A stretch of 36,120 nucleotides of DNA from Clostridiaceae bacterium HSG29 (GTDB lineage: Bacteria > Bacillota > Clostridia > Peptostreptococcales > Acidaminobacteraceae), in the NCBI GenBank assembly GCA_030377915.1, contig JAUCFZ010000009.1:1-36120 (forward strand), in the 5' to 3' direction. Under the pieces are notes generated by a model. That model was not told where the DNA came from, did not search any database, and was given only the letters and a program-made list of their open reading frames with translations. Each line of letters starts with the position of its first letter. Position 1 is the stretch's first letter. Made by a program: the position numbers and the translations under genes. This document shows, piece after piece, positions 19,103-25,166 of this stretch.

Positions 19103-19124
19103 ACCACTATTTGTGGTCTATTTT
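19100..19124. terminator. Bidirectional terminator between nif3 and the DUF1097 gene
   Basis: TAGACCAC (19100-19107) and GTGGTCTA (19113-19120) form a perfect 8-bp stem with a five-base loop, followed by TTTT. It overlaps the nif3 stop and lies 12 bases from the end of the convergent minus-strand gene, so it may serve both. Confidence 0.82.
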
Positions 19125-19136
19125 CAGTAATGGATA

Positions 19137-19607
19137 TTATTTTTTTGATTTTAGATAATCTAAATGTAAGATATTACCAAGTTTTTCAGAAATTACACCT
19201 AAAAACGCCCCGGCTATCATTGCAATGACTGTTGGCATAAACCTTGAGCCAGTAGCAAAAAATGCTGATAATCCTATAAAGGCACCTGGGATATAGTCAA
19301 GAAATGATATTTTAGATTGAAAAATAACCATTGCTGACCCTATTGCTGTTGCAATACCAACTGCTGGGATATCTCCGATATATGGAGTTAAAGAAGTTGT
19401 CAATAATACAACTACAGCTCCCCAACAAATACCGCTTAAATTGTTTAAAATTGCTATTTTAAAACCTTTTTTGCCTCCGCCTGCCGCAAAGTATGTAGAC
19501 CATGCTAAAAAGCCGGCAAATGTACTCATTTGCAAATTTATACTGCTTGTTGCCCAAAGTGCGGCAATTATGCCACTACTTAAAGCAATTGGAAATAGTT
19601 TTTTCAT
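19137..19607 (-). CDS. DUF1097 family integral membrane protein
   Basis: A 156-residue hydrophobic protein with four to five predicted membrane helices and Gly/Ala-rich turns (STYFAAGGGKKGFK, LNNLSGICWG). The pattern matches the DUF1097 family, which includes E. coli YcdZ; function unknown, with a small transporter or membrane accessory role only a guess. On the minus strand AAGGAG precedes the ATG closely. It is the only minus-strand gene in the window, convergent with nif3 and separated from rnpB by an AT-rich gap. It looks like an accessory insertion in an otherwise collinear region. Confidence 0.72.
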   Translation of the reverse strand: MKKLFPIALSSGIIAALWATSSINLQMSTFAGFLAWSTYFAAGGGKKGFKIAILNNLSGICWGAVVVLLTTSLTPYIGDIPAVGIATAIGSAMVIFQSKISFLDYIPGAFIGLSAFFATGSRFMPTVIAMIAGAFLGVISEKLGNILHLDYLKSKK

Positions 19608-19779
19608 AATTAACTCCTTATTTTACTAATATATCTTAAAATAATTTTAATTATAAAGCTATTATTTAATCGATTCTTTATATAGATATTCTAAAATATA
19701 AGATAAAATTTCTATTATTGTCTAAATATTGCTATATCTATTGTAATAATATTACAATTCTTTTTTTATAAAAAATTGC

Positions 19780-19808
19780 TTGATAAAATATATGAATTGA
19801 TGTAATAT
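19780..19808 (+). promoter_or_regulatory. Promoter for rnpB
   Basis: TTGATA (19780-19785), a 17-base spacer and TAATAT (19803-19808), placing transcription start close to the 5' end of the RNase P RNA. Confidence 0.6.
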
Positions 19809-19824
19809 TAATAATGTTGATTTA

Positions 19825-20150
19825 GTATGTCAGATGATTGCATTCATTTGAATGAGGAAAGTCCGGGCTCCATAGAGCAGGAATCTGGTTAACGGCCAGT
19901 GGGGGTAACCTTAAGGCAAGTGCAAAAGAAAGTATACCGCCAATTTTTATTGGTAAGGGTGGAACGGCGAGGTAAGAGCTCACCAGCTCATAGGTGACTA
20001 TGAGGCTATGTAAACCCATTCCGGAGCAAGACCAAAACGGATCAAAAGAAAATTGCTCGTTTTCTCCTAATGGTAGGTCGCTTGAGGGTATTGGTAACAA
20101 TACTCCTAGATAGATAATCGTCTAATACAGAACTCGGCTTATAGACATGC
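19825..20150 (+). ncRNA. rnpB: RNase P RNA (catalytic subunit)
   Basis: This is the RNA that matures tRNA 5' ends. Diagnostic conserved pieces are GAGGAAAGTCCGGGCTC near 19853, GAAAGTATACCGCC near 19930, GGTAAGAGCTCACC near 19972 and AATACAGAACTCGGCTTATAG near 20125. The two ends pair as P1 (GTATGTC at 19825-19831 with GACATGC at 20144-20150), which sets the boundaries and a length of about 326 bases. The GGTAAGAGCTCACC pattern suggests the ancestral A type, not the Bacillus B type (inference). Base composition is visibly richer in G and C than the surroundings, as usual for structured RNA. Its own promoter and terminator flank it. Confidence 0.97.
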
Positions 20151-20161
20151 TAAATCACATT

Positions 20162-20189
20162 TCTTATCATATGATAAGATTTTTTTTTT
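20162..20189 (+). terminator. Rho-independent terminator after rnpB
   Basis: Palindromic TCTTATCATATGATAAGA (20162-20179), then a run of about ten T residues. Confidence 0.88.
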
Positions 20190-20195
20190 GAAAAA

Positions 20196-20204
20196 TGTTA
20201 TAAT
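20196..20204 (+). promoter_or_regulatory. Possible extended -10 promoter for the ykvA-like gene
   Basis: TGTTATAAT at 20196-20204 is an extended -10 element just past the rnpB terminator. No good -35 box is visible, and the leader would be only about 14 bases, so read-through from rnpB is also possible. Confidence 0.35.
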
Positions 20205-20224
20205 ATATATAAGGATGTGATAAT

Positions 20225-20548
20225 ATGTTTAAGTTCCTAGGATTAAAAAGTTTAGCAAATATTAGATATTTACCAAAGTTTTTTTTTGATACCAAAATTT
20301 CATTTTATGAAAAATTAGAAAGTTTAATATATATTGTTTTGATAGTGTCGCCTATTGATATTATTCCTGAATATATTTTAGGTGTTGGAGTTATTGATGA
20401 TGCGATAATTCTTGTTATTTTTATGAATAGGATATTAACTAATCTTGATAAATATAAGAATGAGACCATGAAAAATGAAGATAATGAAATAGAAGTAAAA
20501 TATACGATAAAAAATGATGAAAATGATGAAAATGATGAAAATGATTAA
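20225..20548 (+). CDS. YkvA/DUF1232 family small membrane-associated protein
   Basis: A 107-residue protein with the DUF1232 (YkvA) core: RYLPKFFFDTKISFYEKL, then IVLIVSPIDIIPEYILGVGVIDDAIILVIF, where SPIDxIPE and the DD pair are the family signature. One or two hydrophobic helices suggest membrane association. The last third is acidic and ends in a repeated Asn-Asp-Glu tract encoded by a 9-bp DNA repeat. Function is unknown. AAGGATGTGAT precedes the ATG. It stands alone between rnpB and the chemotaxis cluster, with a terminator after it. Confidence 0.82.
   Translation: MFKFLGLKSLANIRYLPKFFFDTKISFYEKLESLIYIVLIVSPIDIIPEYILGVGVIDDAIILVIFMNRILTNLDKYKNETMKNEDNEIEVKYTIKNDENDENDEND
20513..20545 (+). 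repeat. Short tandem repeat, 9-bp unit
   Basis: The unit AATGATGAA occurs at 20513-20521, 20522-20530 and 20531-20539, with a partial copy at 20540-20545. It encodes the Asn-Asp-Glu tail of the YkvA-like protein and stays in frame. Confidence 0.9.
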
Positions 20549-20555
20549 AATTATA

Positions 20556-20595
20556 TAAAAAATAATGTGATTTATGAAATTACATTATTTTTTTT
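20556..20595 (+). terminator. Terminator after the ykvA-like gene
   Basis: AATAATGT (20561-20568) pairs with ACATTATT (20582-20589), with inner ATT/AAT pairing, followed by a T run to 20595. The stem is AT-rich. Confidence 0.75.
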
Positions 20596-20909
20596 GTTTA
20601 GGAAAGTGCGTTCTGAATTACAACTAGTGACAATTAATTCAGCTAATTTAAGGTGCCATGACGTATCTAAATATCTCCAGATTTTTTAATATTAGATATC
20701 TTAATACTATATTAATGTATAAATAATGATTAATTAAAGGATTGTATTTAATGAATAAAAATGAGATAATTAAAAAATATCCTAAAAACATTAATTGTTA
20801 AAAAAATAACAGAAAAATGATGTTTTAATAATGTTTAAGAATACAAAAATTTGGTATATTTAAGAAAGCAAAGTTATATTAGTAATTGATTTATAAAGGT
20901 AGGGATAAA
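20596..20909. other. Intergenic region upstream of the chemotaxis cluster
   Basis: About 310 bases without a convincing gene. It holds a 7-bp stem (CTGAATT at 20613-20619 with AATTCAG at 20636-20642) and an imperfect 14-base inverted repeat (20663-20676 with 20694-20707; GTAT and ATATCT arms pair around a 4-base internal loop). A 16-codon frame starts at ATG 20751 after a poor ribosome site and is not called as a gene. The cheB promoter lies at the 3' end. Confidence 0.5.
20851..20880 (+). promoter_or_regulatory. Probable sigma-A promoter for cheB-cheY
   Basis: TTGGTA (20851-20856), an 18-base spacer and TATATT (20875-20880; TTATAT one base earlier is equivalent). It lies 30 bases before the cheB ATG. 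No clear sigma-28 (flagellar-type) element was seen. Confidence 0.5.
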
Positions 20910-21947
20910 ATGAGTCCACGAAAAATTAAAGTAATAGTTGTTGATGATTCGAAATTGTTTTCAAAATTCTTAAGTGAAAAACTAAATGAGGATAATTATA
21001 TTGAAGTTGTTGGTATTGCAAAAGATCCTTATGAAGCTCGAGATAAAATTTTATCATTAAAACCCGATGTATTAACATTAGATGTTGAAATGCCTAAAAT
21101 GGATGGTATTGAATTTTTAAAGAAATTATTACCACAATATCCAATTCCAGTAATTATGGTGAGTTCGGTTAATGAAAAAGTATTTGAGGCATTAGAAGCA
21201 GGAGCTGTAGATTTTGTGGATAAGCCGAGTGGTAAAACGCCTGAGGATTTAAGAAAATTTGTTAAAAAATTAATAGAAAGTATAAAAATTGGAGTTGTTT
21301 CTAAACAAAGAAGGATTCCGATAAGAAACAATGAAAGTATGAGTCGAGAAAATAAGAATGTAGATCGTGAAATTATAAAATCAAGAATGATAGTAATTGG
21401 TGCATCAACTGGAGGAACGAATGCTTTGAAGGAAATTATTACATCTCTTCCAAAAGATTTTCCTCCAATAGTAATTGTGCAACATATGCCACCTGTGTTT
21501 ACAAATTTATATGCAAAAAGATTAAATAAGGATAGCAAATTAAATGTTGTTGAAGCTGAAAATGGTCAGATAATTGAACCAAATAATGTGTATATTGCCC
21601 CTGGTGGATTTCAAATGGAAATAAAAAAATCTAGAAAAGGTTACTATTTATCTATTAATGATGGTGAGAACGTAAATGGGCATAAACCTTCGGTTGATGT
21701 TATGTTTAATTCAGTTTGTGAAAATGTAAAAGAAGATGTAATTGGCGTGATTTTGACAGGAATGGGAAAAGATGGAGCGTATGGATTATTGAATCTAAGA
21801 AATAATGGAGCTAAAACTATCGGTCAGGATAAAAAAACTAGTATAGTATATGGAATGCCAAAAGTAGCATATGAAATTGGTGCAGTAGAAATTCAAAAGC
21901 CCTTATCAGAAATTCCGAATACATTGTTTAAGTTGTTAAAGGAGTGA
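20910..21947 (+). CDS. cheB: Chemotaxis response regulator protein-glutamate methylesterase CheB
   Basis: A 345-residue CheB, removing methyl groups from chemoreceptor glutamates (and deamidating glutamines) to reset sensitivity. The N-terminal receiver has Asp12-Asp13, phospho-acceptor Asp58 (VLTLDVEMPKMDG) and KPS near 106. A basic linker (120-158) joins it to the esterase domain with triad Ser166 (IGASTGGTNA), His192 (VQHMPP) and Asp288 (TGMGKDGAYG). ATG 20910 is preferred over TTG 20886, because AAAGGTAGGGAT lies between them. It opens the che cluster, working against CheR encoded near the end. Confidence 0.96.
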   Translation: MSPRKIKVIVVDDSKLFSKFLSEKLNEDNYIEVVGIAKDPYEARDKILSLKPDVLTLDVEMPKMDGIEFLKKLLPQYPIPVIMVSSVNEKVFEALEAGAVDFVDKPSGKTPEDLRKFVKKLIESIKIGVVSKQRRIPIRNNESMSRENKNVDREIIKSRMIVIGASTGGTNALKEIITSLPKDFPPIVIVQHMPPVFTNLYAKRLNKDSKLNVVEAENGQIIEPNNVYIAPGGFQMEIKKSRKGYYLSINDGENVNGHKPSVDVMFNSVCENVKEDVIGVILTGMGKDGAYGLLNLRNNGAKTIGQDKKTSIVYGMPKVAYEIGAVEIQKPLSEIPNTLFKLLKE

Positions 21948-21951
21948 TAAT

Positions 21952-22305
21952 GTGAAGACTGTGTTAATAGTAGATGATGCAATGTTTATGAGAAGTTCAT
22001 TAAAGCAGATGTTAAATGGGAGTGATTATGAAGTTATTGGCGAAGCAAGTAATGGGGAAGAAGCTATTGAAGCATATATAAAATTGTCTCCTGATATTGT
22101 AACAATGGACATAACAATGCCTGTAATGGACGGAGTTACAGCAGTAAAGGAAATTATAAAATTAGATGAGAATGCAAACGTTATAATGATTTCAGCTATG
22201 GGACAACAAGTCATGGTTTTAGAAACAATAAATGCTGGAGCAAAGAATTTTATTATTAAACCATTTGCAAAAGAAAAAGTAATGCAGGTTTTTGATACAA
22301 TTTAG
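21952..22305 (+). CDS. cheY: Chemotaxis response regulator CheY
   Basis: A 117-residue single receiver domain that, when phosphorylated by CheA, would bind the flagellar switch. The acidic pair is Asp8-Asp9, the phospho-acceptor Asp53 (DIVTMDITMPVMDG), Ser81 (MISAMGQQ) is the switch residue and Lys103 (FIIKPF) is conserved. The start is GTG 21952 with AAAGGAG just upstream; an ATG two bases earlier is followed at once by a stop. It begins four bases after cheB. AMGQQVMVLETINAGAKNFI resembles the Firmicute CheY type. Confidence 0.93.
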   Translation: MKTVLIVDDAMFMRSSLKQMLNGSDYEVIGEASNGEEAIEAYIKLSPDIVTMDITMPVMDGVTAVKEIIKLDENANVIMISAMGQQVMVLETINAGAKNFIIKPFAKEKVMQVFDTI

Positions 22306-22332
22306 TAACAAATATTTTGCCTGAATATTCTA

Positions 22333-22352
22333 AAAATATTTATAAATATTTT
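22333..22352 (+). terminator. Weak AT-only hairpin after cheY
   Basis: AAAATATTT and AAATATTTT arms flank a two-base centre, with a poor T tail. It may attenuate transcription between cheY and cheA. Confidence 0.3.
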
Positions 22353-22366
22353 GTATCTTCTTTATG

Positions 22367-22396
22367 TTGAGAAGAAATAAGAATATATTATATAAA
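22367..22396 (+). promoter_or_regulatory. Possible promoter for cheA
   Basis: TTGAGA (22367-22372), an 18-base spacer and TATAAA (22391-22396) in the 236-base gap between cheY and cheA. Confidence 0.42.
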
Positions 22397-22458
22397 ATAT
22401 TAGTATTATGATAATTATATATTAGAGAATATTGTTAATAGTAGTAAAGGAGGATAGT

Positions 22459-22561
22459 TTGTTTACAGGCGGTATTGCATCTTTTATATAAAAATAATTA
22501 AAGAGAGGGGGAAGTTGATTTGATATTTAGTCAACGAAAAAATGAGTGGAAAAGTAAATGA
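22459..22561 (+). other. cheA leader with two possible TTG-started micro-ORFs
   Basis: Two very short frames follow good ribosome sites in the cheA leader. The first starts at TTG 22459 after AAAGGAGG (22446-22453) and encodes ten residues (MFTGGIASFI), ending at 22491. The second starts at TTG 22520 after AGAGGGGG (22504-22511), encodes 13 residues (MIFSQRKNEWKSK) and ends at 22561, overlapping the cheA start at 22542. The cheA ATG itself has only CAACGAAAAA before it. Whether these frames are translated is unknown; the arrangement suggests translational coupling. Confidence 0.35.
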
Positions 22562-24599
22562 TTCAATGGTTGAGTTATATTTATCTGAAGCATATGAAAT
22601 AATTAATAGTTTAGAGCTTCTTATAATAGAAAGCGAAGAAACAAAATCCTTAGAAAATAATATTGATATTATATTTAGAAATATGCATACAATTAAAGGG
22701 AATTCAATGATGATGATGTATGATTCGATTGCGGGAATTGCACATAAGATTGAAGATTTATTTGATTTTATTAGAGCTAATAAAGATGTAGAAACCGATT
22801 ACTCAATATTAGCAGATATTGTATTAAGTGCAATAGATTTTATTAAGGAAGAATTAAATAAAATTGAAAATGGAATCCCAGATGATGGAGATCCAGAAGC
22901 TATTATTGATAGTGCAATGCAATATTTAGAATCATTAAAATTTATGAATCCAGATTCAAATGAAATTTCAGAAGAAAAAACTAAAAAAGAAGTTAAGTAT
23001 TATATTGCTTCTACAAACAAGAAGGAAAAAAGTGATTATACCAATTATTTTGTACATTTACAATATTATGATGATATTGAAATGGCAAATATAAGGGGGT
23101 TAACTGCTTTAAAGAAAATTGAAAGTTTTGGAAATGATATTTATTCAAATCCTAAGGAAATTTTAAAATCAGAATCATCTGAATTTATTAAAGAAAAAGG
23201 TATTTCATTTATTTTTAAAACTGAGAAAAAGCATGAATATGTAAATTTAACAGTAGAGAAAATTGCATTTTTGAAAAATTTTGAACTTAAAAAAATTAAT
23301 GAGAAAAAATACAATGATTATCGAATTGATTTTGATAATGAAAAAGATGTTTTAGAAAAGGAAGAAGATTTTAATGAAGATGTGATTGAAGATGTGAAAG
23401 TAAAGAATATTAAAAAAGCAGTAAAAGAAAATAGAAAAGTTGCATCTCATATGAGTACAAATATAAAAGTTGATTTAGAAAAAATTGATTATCTTATGGA
23501 TTTAGTTGGAGAATTAGTAGTATCAGGATCAATGGTAAATGAAGAAAGAAATGATGAAAATACAGATGTTGAAATGACAATGGCAGAAAGACAATTAAAT
23601 CGAGTAATTAATGAATTACAAGATGCAGTAATGTCAATAAGAATGGTTCCATTAAAACTTACATTTCAAAAGATGAAAAGAATAGTAAGAGATACAAGTA
23701 AAAAAGTAAAAAAGGAAATTGATCTGAAAATAATTGGTGAAGAAACAGAAGTGGATAAGAATGTAATTGAAAAATTAGGCGATCCATTAATGCATATAAT
23801 TAGAAATTCAGTTGATCATGGAATTGAAGATGCTGAAGTAAGATTAAACTATAATAAGACTAAAATCGGAAATATTACATTAGCAGCAAAACAAACAGCA
23901 GGGAATGTAATAATAACAATAAAAGATGATGGTGGTGGATTAGATAAAGAGAGAATATTAGATAAAGCCAGTAATAAAAAAATGTTAATAAAACCACGCA
24001 CTGATTATACAGATGAAGAGATATATATGTTATTATTTGAGCCAGGTTTTTCAACAAATGAATCTGTTACAGAATTATCAGGTAGAGGAGTAGGATTAGA
24101 TGTAGTTAAACAAAATATTAAAGCATTAAATGGCACAGTTGAAGTAAGAAGCCAGCTATATAAAGGCACAGAATTTATTATAAAAATTCCTTTAACATTA
24201 GCAATTATTAACGGTGTTTTAATAGAAGTTTCAGATTCGATATTTATTATTCCAACTGTATCAATTATAGAATCATATGCAATGATTGATCAAAAAGTAT
24301 TTGTTAATGGTGATGGGAATGAGATGATAATGATACGTGATGAAGTATATCCATTACTGAGATTAAATACAAGATTTGCGATTAATGAGGAAAAATGTAA
24401 TGATAGTGGAATAATTACTATGGTTGAAAATGAAAACAGGAAAATATTAATTCACAGTGATAGAATAATTGGAAAACAGCAAGTAGTTGTAAAACATTTA
24501 TCAGGTTTTACAAGGAAAGTAAATGGAATTTCTGGTTATGCATTGCTAGGGGATGGGAGGATTAGTTTTATACTAAATCCATCTGATTTATCAACATAG
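22542..24599 (+). CDS. cheA: Chemotaxis histidine kinase CheA
   Basis: A 685-residue CheA, which phosphorylates CheY and CheB in response to receptor state. P1 phosphotransfer domain has His49 in FRNMHTIKGNSMMM. A diverged P2-like region spans about 145-265, followed by an acidic/lysine linker. P3 dimerisation domain begins near 305 (VDLEKIDYLMDLVGELVV). P4 ATPase shows the N box (LMHIIRNSVDHGIED), G1 (IKDDGGGLD) and G2 (LSGRGVGLDVV). P5 CheW-like domain fills the last 130 residues. No ribosome site lies just before ATG 22542, and no in-frame start exists upstream before a stop. cheW follows after 12 bases. Confidence 0.96.
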   Translation: MSGKVNDSMVELYLSEAYEIINSLELLIIESEETKSLENNIDIIFRNMHTIKGNSMMMMYDSIAGIAHKIEDLFDFIRANKDVETDYSILADIVLSAIDFIKEELNKIENGIPDDGDPEAIIDSAMQYLESLKFMNPDSNEISEEKTKKEVKYYIASTNKKEKSDYTNYFVHLQYYDDIEMANIRGLTALKKIESFGNDIYSNPKEILKSESSEFIKEKGISFIFKTEKKHEYVNLTVEKIAFLKNFELKKINEKKYNDYRIDFDNEKDVLEKEEDFNEDVIEDVKVKNIKKAVKENRKVASHMSTNIKVDLEKIDYLMDLVGELVVSGSMVNEERNDENTDVEMTMAERQLNRVINELQDAVMSIRMVPLKLTFQKMKRIVRDTSKKVKKEIDLKIIGEETEVDKNVIEKLGDPLMHIIRNSVDHGIEDAEVRLNYNKTKIGNITLAAKQTAGNVIITIKDDGGGLDKERILDKASNKKMLIKPRTDYTDEEIYMLLFEPGFSTNESVTELSGRGVGLDVVKQNIKALNGTVEVRSQLYKGTEFIIKIPLTLAIINGVLIEVSDSIFIIPTVSIIESYAMIDQKVFVNGDGNEMIMIRDEVYPLLRLNTRFAINEEKCNDSGIITMVENENRKILIHSDRIIGKQQVVVKHLSGFTRKVNGISGYALLGDGRISFILNPSDLST

Positions 24600-24611
24600 G
24601 AGAGTGAAGAA

Positions 24612-25166
24612 ATGACAAATGATTTTGATAGTATGGATGAGATATATGAAGCTGAAGAGGAAAGTAGTATAATAAAATATTTAACATTTTTGCTTGAAGA
24701 AGAAGAATATGGACTTGATATAAAGTATGTAAATGACATTATTCAATTTCAAAAAATCACAAAAATGCCAGACCAGCCTGAATATATAATGGGAGTAATA
24801 AACCTAAGAGGGAATATTATACCTACTATGGACATTAGAAAAAGATTTAATAAAAAACAGATAGAATATAATGATAGAACATGCATAATAGTTGTAGAAA
24901 TGCATGAAGAACAAGTAGGGTTAATAGTAGATACTGTATCAGAAGTATTAGCAATAGAAAATAATAATATTTCAGATGCACCTAGATTTAATAATGATTT
25001 TCATAATAAATATATTTCAGGAATAACAAAGAATAAAGAAAAAGATGATCAAATAGTAATTTTATTAGATTGTCAAAAATTATTAAAAGAAGAGCAAATT
25101 AATGAAATTAAAGAAAATGAAAATTTAGTTCTTGAGGGAGGAAAAACAAATGATGAAGGAAAATAG
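24612..25166 (+). CDS. cheW: Chemotaxis coupling protein CheW
   Basis: A 184-residue CheW that bridges CheA and receptors. The SH3-like double barrel is visible from residue 18: [20 protein letters not shown], then [28 protein letters not shown], the core receptor/kinase-binding segment. It is a little longer than usual, with about 15 extra acidic N-terminal residues and a Glu/Lys-rich C-terminal tail. AGGAGAGTG precedes the ATG. Its final 17 bases overlap the receptor gene. Confidence 0.94.
   Translation: MTNDFDSMDEIYEAEEESSIIKYLTFLLEEEEYGLDIKYVNDIIQFQKITKMPDQPEYIMGVINLRGNIIPTMDIRKRFNKKQIEYNDRTCIIVVEMHEEQVGLIVDTVSEVLAIENNNISDAPRFNNDFHNKYISGITKNKEKDDQIVILLDCQKLLKEEQINEIKENENLVLEGGKTNDEGK

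Noticed and set aside
19822-20100. A 92-codon minus-strand frame
   Set aside because: It lies entirely inside the RNase P RNA gene, whose conserved elements and P1 pairing explain the sequence.
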